From positions 124,001-188,000 of the forward strand of contig NZ_JAHZTC010000003.1 of assembly GCF_019599265.1 (NCBI RefSeq): a stretch of DNA of 64,000 nucleotides. Direction: 5' to 3'. Position 1 is the stretch's first letter, and every line of letters begins with the position of its first letter. The translations under genes and the position numbers were made by a program. The DNA comes from Pontibacter sp. HSC-14F20 (GTDB taxonomy: Bacteria > Bacteroidota > Bacteroidia > Cytophagales > Hymenobacteraceae). This document shows positions 16,270 to 25,379 of this stretch, one piece after another. The notes under the pieces were generated by a model. That model did not search any database. It was not told the DNA's origin and worked only from the letters and a program-made list of their open reading frames with translations.

Positions 16270-17055
16270 TTAAGCCTCCAGCATACCTGTTTTAGGGTTG
16301 AGCCGTGCTTTTTGTTCGTACCTCGTCTGTGGTTCATTTTTTGCCAGGGTATAGCGCCAGGTATAGCCCGCACCGGATAGCGTGCTGCTCTGGTGCTGTT
16401 GCTGCGCCGACAACTCCTGCTGACTAAGCGCTGGCTCTGCAGGTATAGCGAGCTGCTTCTTGTCGACATGCTCTCCGTAAAGTACGGCCGCTACCAATCC
16501 TGCCAGTATTCCGCCCAGGTGTCCTTCCCATGAGATGCGTTCTTCAGATGGAAACAAGCCATAAAAAAGGCCACTGTACAGAAACAAGATAGCCAGCGAA
16601 ACAGCCAGGCCGGCCCTGTCACGGCGCACGATGCCGTTGAACAGCAGAAAACCAGCCAGGCCGTATACCACTCCGCTCGCCCCCACATGGTAAGCATCCC
16701 GCCCGATGAACCAGGTAAACAAGCCGCTCAACACGTATACCAGCACAAATACACGTAGTGCAACCGAACGATGCAAAAAAAGAATGAAGCCTGAAAGCAG
16801 TACCAGCGGAAACGAATTGGATAGCAGGTGTATGAGCCCTGAGTGTATGAGTGGCCCCATGAAAACGCCAGTGAGGCCCAGGAAGTCACGCGGATGAATG
16901 CCCAGCCAGGCCAGGTTCACATCGTTCAGGTAAGAGAGCAGCGCTACGAGCCAGATCAGCCCGACGAACAAAGTACCCGGCAAAAAACTGTAAGCAAAAC
17001 GCTCATTTTCGGCTTTCAGGTCTTCGCGGTTCGGCAAAGGAGTTGCTCGCATCAT
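16270..17055 (-). CDS. Rhomboid-family intramembrane serine protease
   Basis: A 261-residue membrane protein with six or more helices. The active site is complete: HLLSNSFPL with N80 in helix 2, GASG with the nucleophile S127, and H179 in WEGHLGGILAG. It should cut membrane-spanning substrates within the lipid bilayer. The last 60 residues are a hydrophilic tail. The start is MM (17055 or 17052). The VTT-domain gene follows in the same direction. Confidence 0.93.
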   Translation of the reverse strand: MMRATPLPNREDLKAENERFAYSFLPGTLFVGLIWLVALLSYLNDVNLAWLGIHPRDFLGLTGVFMGPLIHSGLIHLLSNSFPLVLLSGFILFLHRSVALRVFVLVYVLSGLFTWFIGRDAYHVGASGVVYGLAGFLLFNGIVRRDRAGLAVSLAILFLYSGLFYGLFPSEERISWEGHLGGILAGLVAAVLYGEHVDKKQLAIPAEPALSQQELSAQQQHQSSTLSGAGYTWRYTLAKNEPQTRYEQKARLNPKTGMLEA

Positions 17056-17346
17056 AAGGATTTGTCTGGAGCAGGTATAAAGGCTCCTTTTGTTATGGTC
17101 AGGCTATACGTACAAGAGGATTCCAGGTCATGATGAAATAATTCCTGCACAGTAGCAAGATACAGGCTGTCAGTGAAAATTCGTATGCGTTATCCGTACT
17201 TTTCACGTTCTATACCGTATCAGTTCCATTTCAGCCATTGCCCTGAAACGTATAAAGCTTGTAGCCTTAAACCCAATCCGATATTGAGAAGTAATAAAGG
17301 TGATTTCACCACGCGTACCATGCACGTTAACCCGCTTCACCCGATA

Positions 17347-19167
17347 ATGCCCAGGCTATACCTTAGCCTGATTTGCTGTTTCCTGCTGTTAAGCTCCTGC
17401 GAGAGTACCGACACCAAAGGAGCATCTTATGCGCGGGATGAGGAGAAACAGCGTGAGTTTTTCCCGGAAGAAGTTGCCTATACACGTCCAGGCTCTCTGG
17501 TGGAGGCAATCGAAAATCCCTCCCCCTGGGTGGATTCTGTCTTTCAAACGCTGAGTCCGGAGGAGCGCATCGCGCAGCTGATTATCATTGAGGCGTTTTC
17601 AAACAAAGGTGCAAAGTATGAGACCGATGTGATGAACCTGGTGAAAAGGTATAAAGTAGGTGGCGTCATTTATTTTCAGGGAGGGCCCATACGACAGGCA
17701 GTCCTGAACAACCGCTTGCAGGCCGCTTCCAAAGTGCCGCTCCTGATCTCGATGGACGCTGAAACCGGCGTGGGCATGCGACTGGACAGCACGGTGCAGT
17801 ATCCGTTTCAGATGATGATGGGCGCCATAGAGGACAACGGCCTGATTTACCGCATGGGGGCCGAGGTGGCAGAGGAATTTAAGCGATTAGGTATGCACGT
17901 CAACTTCGCACCGGTAGCCGACATCAACAACAATCCGCAGAACCCCATTATCAGTTACCGCGCTTTTGGAGAAAACAAGCTGGACGTGACAGCCAAAAGC
18001 CTGGCCTATATGCGGGGTATGCAGGAAAATGGCATCATTGCGGTAGCCAAGCACTTCCCCGGCCATGGCGACACGGATGTAGACTCGCATTACGACCTGC
18101 CTGTTATTCCGCATGACCGTGCCCGCCTCGACTCGCTGGAGCTATACCCTTTCCGGGAGCTGATCAAGCATGGCATCGGGGGCATCATGGTGGCGCACAT
18201 GCACATGGAACAACTCGACACGACGCTGAACCTGCCTTCTACCCTCTCCAAACCCATCGTGACCAACCTGCTCAAAAACCAGCTGGAGTTTAAGGGACTG
18301 GTCTTTACAGATGCCATGGTGATGAAAGGCGTAACCAAGTACTTTCCCCCGGGTGAGGCCGAGGCTCGCGCCCTGATAGCAGGCAACGATGTACTGGAGC
18401 GACTCAACAGCGTTCCAAAAGCCATCCAGGCTATAAAGCACGCTATTGATCAGGGGTACATTTCGCAGGAAGAGATAGACAGCCGCTGCAGGAAAATGCT
18501 GGCCGCTAAGGCCTGGGTAGGCCTGGACAGGTTTAAGCCTATTGAATTGGAGAATCTGTACGAAGACCTGAACCCAGGTATAGCAGACAGCACCAACCAT
18601 GCACTCGCCGAGGCCGCCATGACACTGCTCAACAACCGGAAGAACTTTCTGCCTATCCGCCAGAAAAAGCGCCAACGCATCGCCACGCTTTCTTTTGGCG
18701 TGGTACGCCCCAGCATTTTCCAGCGCGAGGTTAACAAATATGCCCGCATCGACACTGACTTTGTACTGTCGCGTAAGGCCACTGCAAAAGAAGTAAAGCA
18801 AATGAAGCAGAAACTCCGAGGCTACGATTTGGTGCTGGTAGGGCTTTACGGACCAAGTGTGACGCCAAGCAACCGATTGGGCTATTCCAAAGAAGCAGTC
18901 GGATTTGTGACAGACCTGGCCCGCTCCAACCGCTCCGTCATCACGCTGTTTGATAATCCCTATACCTTGAATCAGTTTCCCGACATTCACAAGAGCCTGG
19001 TACTGGTGCTGGCGTATCAGGCCCACATGCACGCACAGGTGGCAGCGGCTAAACTGCTTTTTGGGAAAATACCTGCACGTGGCAAGCTGCCCGTCACCGT
19101 AAACAAGCACTACCAGTACGGGCATGGCATCAGCAAAGACAAACCCCTGCTGGCCGTAAACCCTTGA
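17347..19167 (+). CDS. GH3 beta-N-acetylhexosaminidase-like lipoprotein
   Basis: A 606-residue lipoprotein with signal MPRLYLSLICCFLLLSSC (lipobox LSSC). The GH3 N-terminal barrel carries KHFPGHGDTDVDSH (from K235), the NagZ-type signature with its catalytic histidine, and the nucleophile region VFTDAMVM (D322). A GH3 C-terminal domain follows (about 420-600). It probably trims peptidoglycan or chitin-like sugars from the cell envelope. Many Bacteroidota relatives carry an extra C-terminal beta-lactamase-like domain; this one ends without it. Earlier in-frame starts at 17173 (GTG) and 17320 (ATG) exist; 17347 gives the best lipoprotein signal. Confidence 0.88.
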   Translation: MPRLYLSLICCFLLLSSCESTDTKGASYARDEEKQREFFPEEVAYTRPGSLVEAIENPSPWVDSVFQTLSPEERIAQLIIIEAFSNKGAKYETDVMNLVKRYKVGGVIYFQGGPIRQAVLNNRLQAASKVPLLISMDAETGVGMRLDSTVQYPFQMMMGAIEDNGLIYRMGAEVAEEFKRLGMHVNFAPVADINNNPQNPIISYRAFGENKLDVTAKSLAYMRGMQENGIIAVAKHFPGHGDTDVDSHYDLPVIPHDRARLDSLELYPFRELIKHGIGGIMVAHMHMEQLDTTLNLPSTLSKPIVTNLLKNQLEFKGLVFTDAMVMKGVTKYFPPGEAEARALIAGNDVLERLNSVPKAIQAIKHAIDQGYISQEEIDSRCRKMLAAKAWVGLDRFKPIELENLYEDLNPGIADSTNHALAEAAMTLLNNRKNFLPIRQKKRQRIATLSFGVVRPSIFQREVNKYARIDTDFVLSRKATAKEVKQMKQKLRGYDLVLVGLYGPSVTPSNRLGYSKEAVGFVTDLARSNRSVITLFDNPYTLNQFPDIHKSLVLVLAYQAHMHAQVAAAKLLFGKIPARGKLPVTVNKHYQYGHGISKDKPLLAVNP

Positions 19168-19250
19168 TTAGTATCTTGTCAGATTGCTTTGCGTATGATG
19201 GCAAGTATAGGCACTGCCTGAAACGCCAACCCTAAAACTTTGAAAAATAA

Positions 19251-19949
19251 ATGCTAAATTCTAGAACAACCTACATAATTGGCTTTGTGGTAGCCCTGCT
19301 GCTCTGGAGCTGCGAGGGAAACCGCACCGCACAGGAAACAGAAGAAATAACCGTAGACGTACCCGCTGACACCGCCCGTGTAGAGCGCACCGGCCGCACC
19401 GTGGGCGAGCGCCTGGAGTCGCTGCGGGGCTGGATGAACGAGAAAGTAGAGCGTGGTGACACCGCCATCCAACGCGAGATGCCAGGTATAAAAGAAGATT
19501 TCCGGGTACGATCTACTGAGATCGAGCAGAACCTGGACAGCCTCTCCGCCGACTCTAAAGCAGAATATGCCCGACTGAAGGAACGCTACGAACGCTGGGA
19601 AAACAGGCAGGAAAGACGCCTGAACACGCCGCTCGACCGTGCTGAACTGGACCAATGGGAAGAGCAACTACTCCGCGAATTTAAGGAGATCGAAAACATC
19701 GAACCGAAAGATATGCGCGAAGCCTACCTCACTTTTATGGGTGTGATCCGGGCTAAGCGCCGCAACTGGACCCAGCACGACTGGGACTACGTAGATAATG
19801 TTTACGGGCAACTAAACCAGCGCCGCGGGCAGGTAGAGAACCAGATCTCGAACACTGATAAGCTCAAGATCAGAGCGTTGCAGGCAGAATACCTGACCCT
19901 GGAGGGGGCAGCAGACGCCCAAAGCACGGTGCGTAACATGCGTAATTAA
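19251..19949 (+). CDS. Coiled-coil lipoprotein of unknown function
   Basis: A 232-residue lipoprotein (lipobox LLLWSC, C21). After an acidic linker the protein is almost entirely charged amphipathic helix (for example EYARLKERYERWENRQERRL), which suggests coiled coils in the periplasm. No family is recognised. It lies 83 bp after the GH3 gene in the same direction and may be co-transcribed. Confidence 0.7.
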   Translation: MLNSRTTYIIGFVVALLLWSCEGNRTAQETEEITVDVPADTARVERTGRTVGERLESLRGWMNEKVERGDTAIQREMPGIKEDFRVRSTEIEQNLDSLSADSKAEYARLKERYERWENRQERRLNTPLDRAELDQWEEQLLREFKEIENIEPKDMREAYLTFMGVIRAKRRNWTQHDWDYVDNVYGQLNQRRGQVENQISNTDKLKIRALQAEYLTLEGAADAQSTVRNMRN

Positions 19950-19976
19950 ACTATCTGAGGGTTTTCTGGTTTAGAC

Positions 19977-19999
19977 GCTATACCTTGCACAGGTATAGC
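19977..19999. repeat. Inverted pair of the iterated motif
   Basis: GCTATACC (19977-19984), a 7-base loop and GGTATAGC (19992-19999) form a perfect 8-bp stem. A run of T residues follows 5 bases later. It lies just after the coiled-coil lipoprotein gene and may act as its terminator. Confidence 0.6.
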
Positions 20000-20045
20000 C
20001 AGTCGTTTTTGGCTGATTGTCTATACCTAATTTAAAGCGAAAACA

Positions 20046-20588
20046 ATGGAAAAAGCGACATTTGGAGGAGGATGCTTCTGGTGTACCGAAGCAGTGTTTC
20101 AGGAGTTAGCCGGTGTACAGAAAGTAGAATCAGGTTATGCGGGCGGGCACATGGAAAACCCAACCTATAAGCAAGTCACCTCCGGCACGACTGGACATGC
20201 TGAAGTACTGCAGATCACCTACGACCCGGATACTATCAGCTACGACGAACTCCTGGAAGTCTTTTGGAATACCCATGATCCGACCACCCTGAATAGACAG
20301 GGCAACGACATCGGGCCGCAATACCGCTCCATCGTACTCTATCACAATGATGAGCAGCATGAGAAAGCCGAAAAATACCTGAAAGAACTTGATGCCTCCG
20401 GTGCCTTCGATGCTCCGATCGTGACAACAGTAGAACCGCTGCAGGAATTTTACCCGGCCGAAGACTATCATCAGAATTACTTCAACACCCACGGCCACGA
20501 GCCTTACTGCAGCTTTGTGATCCGGCCGAAAGTTGATAAGTTCAGAAAAGTATTTGCTGACAAAATGAAGCCCGGAGCTGCCAGATAA
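20046..20588 (+). CDS. msrA: Peptide-methionine (S)-S-oxide reductase
   Basis: A 180-residue MsrA that reduces methionine-S-sulfoxide in proteins and free methionine. The active-site motif GGGCFWC has the catalytic cysteine C10 and the C13 variant of the last position. Family features follow: VQKVESGYAGGH, TSGTTGHAEVLQITYDP, FWNTHDPTTLNRQGND and DYHQNYF. There is no signal peptide, so it is cytosolic. It is a complete MsrA with no fused MsrB domain. A terminator hairpin follows. Confidence 0.97.
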   Translation: MEKATFGGGCFWCTEAVFQELAGVQKVESGYAGGHMENPTYKQVTSGTTGHAEVLQITYDPDTISYDELLEVFWNTHDPTTLNRQGNDIGPQYRSIVLYHNDEQHEKAEKYLKELDASGAFDAPIVTTVEPLQEFYPAEDYHQNYFNTHGHEPYCSFVIRPKVDKFRKVFADKMKPGAAR

Positions 20589-20600
20589 GTCAATACAAAT

Positions 20601-20642
20601 AAAAAAGCATCAGCTACCCAAAAGGGTGGCTGACGCTTTTTT
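20601..20642. terminator. Hairpin terminator after msrA
   Basis: A long A-rich left arm (20601-20619) pairs imperfectly with 20624-20642, followed by T-rich sequence. It lies between the convergent msrA and Nudix genes. Confidence 0.65.
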
Positions 20643-20659
20643 ATTTTAAGCAGCAGGAA

Positions 20660-21172
20660 TTACCCCTGCAACTGCACCCACTGCTGGGCAATAATGGTCT
20701 TGGCATCGGCAAAGCTTTCTTTGAGGAGTTCCTCGCGGGTATAGCTGACCAGTTCAATATGCTCGTGTTCATCGTCTTTGCCACCGCCTTCGGCGTGCTG
20801 GTGCGAAACTTCGGCGTAATACAGCAACACTTTTTCGGTGGTGCCGCCCGGCGATGAGTAGAAGGTATGCAGGTGCTGGAGGCTGTCTACGCTGTAGCCA
20901 ATCTCTTCTTCTATTTCGCGGGCAATGCTGGTTTCCGGGCTCTCTCCTTCGTCTACCATACCTGCCACCACTTCCACCAGCTCCGATTCAGAACCTACCC
21001 GAAACTGCTGGGTCAGGATATAGCGCTGCTTTTCGGTGTCGTATACCATGGCAGCTACTGCAGTGCCGCGGTCAAATTGTTCCCGCGTAAAGGTATGGCC
21101 CTTTTGCGCTACCGTCAGTTTATAGATCTTGAAGTAGCCATCGTAGGCTGTTTCTCTTTTTTTAATTTCCAT
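20660..21172 (-). CDS. Nudix hydrolase, ADP-ribose pyrophosphatase-like
   Basis: A 170-residue protein with a full Nudix box (GX5EX7REXXEEXG: starts GMVDEGE and ends REIEEEIGY). Upstream strands (YDGYFKIYKLTVAQKG, VYDTEKQRYILTQQFRVG) and the SSPGGTTEK loop are as in ADP-ribose or ADP-sugar pyrophosphatases. It would split nucleoside-diphosphate compounds. ATG 21172 (MEIKKRETAYDGY) is preferred over an in-frame start at 21190. Confidence 0.9.
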   Translation of the reverse strand: MEIKKRETAYDGYFKIYKLTVAQKGHTFTREQFDRGTAVAAMVYDTEKQRYILTQQFRVGSESELVEVVAGMVDEGESPETSIAREIEEEIGYSVDSLQHLHTFYSSPGGTTEKVLLYYAEVSHQHAEGGGKDDEHEHIELVSYTREELLKESFADAKTIIAQQWVQLQG

Positions 21173-21233
21173 AAGGGCGAATATAGGCAAAGCCAGGGTA
21201 TAGCCTGCCTTTAGGTACAGGTTAATGTTCTTG

Positions 21234-22253
21234 TTACAGTTCGTTGTTTCGGAAGGCTGCCTTTTGGGTGCGCTCCGTCAGACCAGACATGGAAAGTGGT
21301 GTTTCGCTTTCGTAGCCTTTCTTGGCCCGTTGCTCCCAGGTGGGTCCGGGCAACATGCGGTTGAGCACAGCAAACACATCGGTCGTGGTTTCCGGTGAGA
21401 GTCCGTGAATGAAAGCACCGATCTTGGCAGGTATTGACGTGACCACCTCGGCATCTCCGTGTCGGCAGGCATCCAGTATCGACCTGCCCGAATCCTCTGC
21501 GCTGATGGACGTGAGCGGACTTGAGTCAGCAATTTTAAACAAGGTATACTCCTCTTCGTGCTGCCCCTTAATGTTGGCATGCCGCGGACTGCCGGTCTGC
21601 ATCAGGCCCGGTGAGGCACAGGTAACGACAATGTTATGCTGCTTCAGCTCTGCACGCAAACCTTCTGATAAACCGACCAGAGCAAACTTGCTGGCACTGT
21701 AAGGCACCAGGTGCGGTACGCCCAGTTTTCCACCAATAGAGGCAATGTTCAGGATGCGTCCGCCGCCGCGGGCTTTCATGGAAGGCAGCACGGCCAGCGT
21801 GGTATAGAGAGGTCCCCAGAAATGCGTCTGCATGGCCTCCTCAAAATCTTTTACAGTCATCTCCTCCAGCGGACCCGCCGTGATGATACCCGCATTATTG
21901 ATCAGCACATCGATCTGCCCGAACTCCTGCTGCACCCGTTCGATCATCTGCTCTACCTGGGCCTGTTGGGTCACATCGCAGGGAATCACCATCACATCAG
22001 CCCCATTACCTGCCAGTTCCATGCGGGCATCCTCCAGCTGCATTTCGTCGCGTGAGCACAGCACCAGCCGGGCGCCTTCTTTGGCCAGTTGGCGCGCCAT
22101 GACAAAGCCCAGCCCGCGGGCGCCGCCGGTTATCAGCACCGTCTTGTTCCGGAAGCTATAAGCATTGAGTTTGCGGGTAATGGCACGTGCTGCGAGCAAA
22201 GCACCAGCTCCGGCTGCCAGCCACCACAGGTTTTTTTTCTGTTCTGTTTTCAT
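21234..22253 (-). CDS. Membrane-anchored short-chain dehydrogenase/reductase
   Basis: A 339-residue SDR. A hydrophobic N-terminal segment (9-25) suggests a membrane anchor. The Rossmann motif TGGARGLG (42-49), NNAG (119-122) and the catalytic S172, Y185 and K189 (YSASK) are all present. The 100-residue C-terminal extension is longer than usual for classical SDRs. The substrate is unknown. It runs in the same direction as the Nudix gene, 61 bp upstream of it. Confidence 0.9.
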   Translation of the reverse strand: MKTEQKKNLWWLAAGAGALLAARAITRKLNAYSFRNKTVLITGGARGLGFVMARQLAKEGARLVLCSRDEMQLEDARMELAGNGADVMVIPCDVTQQAQVEQMIERVQQEFGQIDVLINNAGIITAGPLEEMTVKDFEEAMQTHFWGPLYTTLAVLPSMKARGGGRILNIASIGGKLGVPHLVPYSASKFALVGLSEGLRAELKQHNIVVTCASPGLMQTGSPRHANIKGQHEEEYTLFKIADSSPLTSISAEDSGRSILDACRHGDAEVVTSIPAKIGAFIHGLSPETTTDVFAVLNRMLPGPTWEQRAKKGYESETPLSMSGLTERTQKAAFRNNEL

Positions 22254-22375
22254 AGAATTTCAGGTATAGCAAATCAAGCCGGACACAGCATACAGGCAAC
22301 TGATCTGGCTTTTTTGTCTACGGGAAGGTGAGTGATGTAGGTTCGTGAACCGGAAACGCTTAGGTATAGCGGGGC

Positions 22376-23149
22376 TTACTTCTTCTTTTTGAAAGGCTTT
22401 ATACCTTGTCGCTTGCTCGTAAATACCTCGTTTTTAGGCATCGGGGTATACAGCAGTTTGACTGATACCACACCATAGTGATCTTTGTTGTCCTCAATTC
22501 GGGTAATATTATCGAGATAGTCTGTGGTGGTGATGTGATACATAACCTCGGGTGCCACACTGAACTGATCGGAAAAACGGAAGCGTATACCTCCACCAAA
22601 TGGAATAACCCCGGCGATGGCTGGATATGACCGCAAACGGTCGTAGGTGATATCAGAGTTAGGAGTCCGGTTGGTAGGATATGAACTCGGAGTATAGTAC
22701 ACAAAACCTATACCGCCCTTTACAAAAGGTACGGCAAAGCGCTTACGGGTTGAGCGGTAATTATTGGAACCGGCATAGCTATCCATCAGGTTGTACACCA
22801 GCATCCCGGACACCTCAATCACCCTTGACTCGAAAGTAACATTATCCTGAAAGGTTTTCTCAGAAGCACCCAGCTTGATGTACTCCACCTCACCACTAAT
22901 GGACCAGAAAGGGTTATACTTGAACAGGGCACCGATGCTGAACGCCGGACCAATGTCGTTGCAATCAAAGCTTCCGCATATATCGCTTTTCACGGCGGCT
23001 ACACCTGCGCCAGCCTGAATCACCAGGCCGCGTTCCGGGATTTTACTCACACCCATGCGGCGTATAACACTGTCCTGCGCCTGGGCAGTGGTGCAAAATA
23101 AAAGGGTGGCCGAGAATAATAATAGAAGGAAGTATCTGCTCCTGTTCAT
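22376..23149 (-). CDS. Outer-membrane beta-barrel protein
   Basis: A 257-residue protein with a signal peptide (1-24, ending AQAQD) followed by alternating strands: FSIGALFKYNPFWSISGEVEY, MLVYNLMDSY, VPFVKGGIGFVYY and FSDQFSVAPEVMYHI (each abridged from the reading). It fits the OmpA-barrel-like surface proteins of Bacteroidota. The C-terminus is a lysine-rich tail rather than the usual terminal Phe, which is unusual. Function is unknown. Confidence 0.75.
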   Translation of the reverse strand: MNRSRYFLLLLFSATLLFCTTAQAQDSVIRRMGVSKIPERGLVIQAGAGVAAVKSDICGSFDCNDIGPAFSIGALFKYNPFWSISGEVEYIKLGASEKTFQDNVTFESRVIEVSGMLVYNLMDSYAGSNNYRSTRKRFAVPFVKGGIGFVYYTPSSYPTNRTPNSDITYDRLRSYPAIAGVIPFGGGIRFRFSDQFSVAPEVMYHITTTDYLDNITRIEDNKDHYGVVSVKLLYTPMPKNEVFTSKRQGIKPFKKKK

Positions 23150-23350
23150 GCTTCAGACAGGTTTCTCTTTATGGTTTGTGTGGCTTGCAGCCGGGCACTG
23201 GTTGTTACAGGCCTGCTTCCCCTATCTACGCAAGGCTAAAAGAAAGGATCATTAAAATTTATGAATACATTATAATATAGCCATGATAATATACACAGTG
23301 CTATACCTGCCTGTGTTAAGTATTATCTACACTGATGGTCAACACCGGCA

Positions 23351-24286
23351 TTAAGCACCAGTTTCTGAAGTAGTTACACGAAGAGAAGGGCGTTTTTTGT
23401 TCAGCAACTTAACAAAGTCGATCACGAGGGCAGCCGCATCCGGATAAAAGGTGGGGTTGATATTTTCGTACACATCCGTCGGTTTGTGGTAGTGCGGATG
23501 GTCCTCCACGCCAAAGTAAATGAAAGGAATCTGGCGCTTGTGGAATTGATAATGATCTGATTGTCTGGTCCAGTCATTTTTACCCTGCTCAGGCCGGTCG
23601 TGGCCTGTTAGCAATCTGGCCTGCTGTCGTGGCTTTACCTGTTGCAGTAGTGGCAAAAAGGCCGGATAATGGTACGCACCGCTGGCATAAAGCTCGCCTT
23701 TATCGTTCAGGCTGAGCATATCCATGTTCACGTTCAGTTGGATCAGATCCAGGGCAAGCGGAGGATTTTCCAGAAAGGCATTGGCACCCTGCAGACCCAA
23801 TTCTTCGCCATCAAGCGCAGCAAAGATCAAGGTATAATAAGGCTTGTTTTTCTTGAAATAGGCGGCAGCCGCTAACAGTGCTCCAACACCGGAGGCATTG
23901 TCGTCGGCTCCGTTATAAATTTCGCCCTTGCGCACGCCCACATGGTCGTAATGCGCCGTCAGGACGATGGTTTTGTCGGTTTTGCCAGGTATAAAGCCAA
24001 TCAGGTTTATGGCCTCTTCTACTACAACGCTTCTACCCTCCAGGCGGAAGGTATGGCGGTAGTTGTTGTTATAAGCCTGTAGCCCGATCTCGTTGAAACG
24101 CTTCTCGATGTACTCCTGCGCCATCCGGTTGCCCTCCGTGCCGCTCAGACGGCCTGCCATTGAGTCAGCCGCAAGTACCTGCACGTCGCGTAACAGCACC
24201 TGCGAATCGAGCACCGATTTCTGAGCGAACGCCGACAGTTGTAGTGCACAAACAAATAAGAAGACAAAGGAAAGATGGCGTTTCAT
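23351..24286 (-). CDS. Secreted M28-family zinc aminopeptidase
   Basis: A 311-residue exported peptidase with a signal peptide (1-21, ending SAFAQ). The two-zinc site of M28 is complete: H112 in TAHYDH, the bridging aspartate in GADDNASG (128-129), the catalytic and ligand glutamates in DGEELG (161-162), D189 in NMDML and H267 in HYHKPTD. It should remove N-terminal residues from peptides in the periplasm. A short DUF1737-like gene lies 55 bp upstream in the same direction. Confidence 0.93.
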   Translation of the reverse strand: MKRHLSFVFLFVCALQLSAFAQKSVLDSQVLLRDVQVLAADSMAGRLSGTEGNRMAQEYIEKRFNEIGLQAYNNNYRHTFRLEGRSVVVEEAINLIGFIPGKTDKTIVLTAHYDHVGVRKGEIYNGADDNASGVGALLAAAAYFKKNKPYYTLIFAALDGEELGLQGANAFLENPPLALDLIQLNVNMDMLSLNDKGELYASGAYHYPAFLPLLQQVKPRQQARLLTGHDRPEQGKNDWTRQSDHYQFHKRQIPFIYFGVEDHPHYHKPTDVYENINPTFYPDAAALVIDFVKLLNKKRPSLRVTTSETGA

Positions 24287-24341
24287 AGGTTTAATTTTGA
24301 GCGAATTTACTATAAAATCGCAAGCTTGCCCCTACAAAATA

Positions 24342-24551
24342 CTAGTTGTTCACAACGGGCCAGGAGATCCAGCTTTTCTGGCGTGCTGAGGCTTTCTTCT
24401 GTTGCTCAGCTACACGGCGTTCTACTTCCTGCGTATAGTTTCCGTCTTTTTCAAATACCTCGCCTTTCAGCACCCAGCCTGTTTTAACGTAGTCCTGTAC
24501 TCTGGTTACAAGTGCCTGCAAGTCGTTTGCTTCAATTACGTCGAATTCCAT
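24342..24551 (-). CDS. Small DUF1737-like protein
   Basis: A 69-residue cytosolic protein (MEFDVIEANDLQALVTRVQ, then GWVLKGEVFEKDGNYTQEVE). The alternation of a short helix with a GW-containing beta hairpin resembles DUF1737, but this rests on pattern alone. ATG 24551 is chosen over an upstream in-frame start at 24617 because it begins the recognisable domain. It precedes the M28 peptidase gene and may share its transcript. Confidence 0.6.
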   Translation of the reverse strand: MEFDVIEANDLQALVTRVQDYVKTGWVLKGEVFEKDGNYTQEVERRVAEQQKKASARQKSWISWPVVNN

Positions 24552-24711
24552 GTTCGTTCCTGTTTTAATGGTCTTACAAATGGTTGTCAGATGTGATTTA
24601 AACAAGGAGCGTGCCACTTACGTTCACCAGCTGCAAATGTTACAATAATTTTAAAATAAACTACCTATCTATCCAAACACCTTCTGAAAGCCGCTAAAAG
24701 CTGCTATAAAA

Positions 24712-24741
24712 AATCGGGCCGATCAAAAGAACGGCCCGATT
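24712..24741 (-). terminator. Terminator of the GIN/LEA lipoprotein operon
   Basis: AATCGGGCC (24712-24720) pairs with GGCCCGATT (24733-24741). On the minus strand it is followed by a run of T residues, as expected after the gene at 24772-25365. Confidence 0.75.
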
Positions 24742-24771
24742 CAGGTTAGCAACTAATTGTATTCTAATTCT

Positions 24772-25365
24772 TTACATTTTCTTCACATCGATAAAAGCAG
24801 GCACTTCTACCGGGCCTACCGAGGTTTGTATGGTCGGCTTGATCTGGAGCACCACATCCGGTCGGCTGTTGCCATTGTTTTCGGAAAGCATGGTCACCAG
24901 GCGTAATAAGTTATTTAAACTAGGTCTGCCATTTTCCTCGACTATCTGAATCGGCGTGCGCACGTTGATGGTGTTAAGTCCATGGCGCAGTTCCACAGGT
25001 TCGTCTACAATGCCACTCAGGGTTTGTTTACCATCCAGCAACAATTGCCACTTCAGTTTGGTTACGGTCATGCTGCGATCCTGGTTAGCTTCGTCCAGTT
25101 CTACGTTCAGCCCCAGGCTGGAGTAGGCAGATAGGTCATTGTCAGAGAAAGCTGAAAGTAGCAGTGCGGCCTCGCTGAAAGAAAAGTCTTCCGGCCGTTT
25201 TTTGTTCAGCACATTCACGCCGTTCAGCTTCACTTCATTTATACCTGACAGGCTATACCTTGCTTCCTTAAAAGCATCTACGTCGCTCTTGGTGCCGCAC
25301 GAAAATGCGAATAAGGCTATACCTAGCAATAGGGCGAAACGTAGGAGATTTGTCTTTTTAGTCAT
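24772..25365 (-). CDS. LEA/WHy-like lipoprotein, paralogue 1
   Basis: A 197-residue lipoprotein (lipobox AFSC, C23). The mature part alternates beta strands, with FKEARYSLSGINEVKLNGV, LKWQLLLDGKQTLSG and a C-terminal LQIKPTIQTSVGPVEVPAF. This looks like an LEA14/WHy-type beta domain, tentatively. It is clearly related to the gene at 27249-27857, which shares the motif KIKPTIQTPVGSIESPAF. It lies 14 bp after the GIN-domain gene, so the two form an operon. Function is unknown. Confidence 0.8.
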   Translation of the reverse strand: MTKKTNLLRFALLLGIALFAFSCGTKSDVDAFKEARYSLSGINEVKLNGVNVLNKKRPEDFSFSEAALLLSAFSDNDLSAYSSLGLNVELDEANQDRSMTVTKLKWQLLLDGKQTLSGIVDEPVELRHGLNTINVRTPIQIVEENGRPSLNNLLRLVTMLSENNGNSRPDVVLQIKPTIQTSVGPVEVPAFIDVKKM

Positions 25366-25379
25366 TTGCTTTATACTGC

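Noticed and set aside
18142..19125. A long minus-strand frame of 327 codons over the GH3 gene
   Set aside because: It is antisense to a clear GH3 enzyme and shows Cys- and His-rich, shadow-like composition with no domain.
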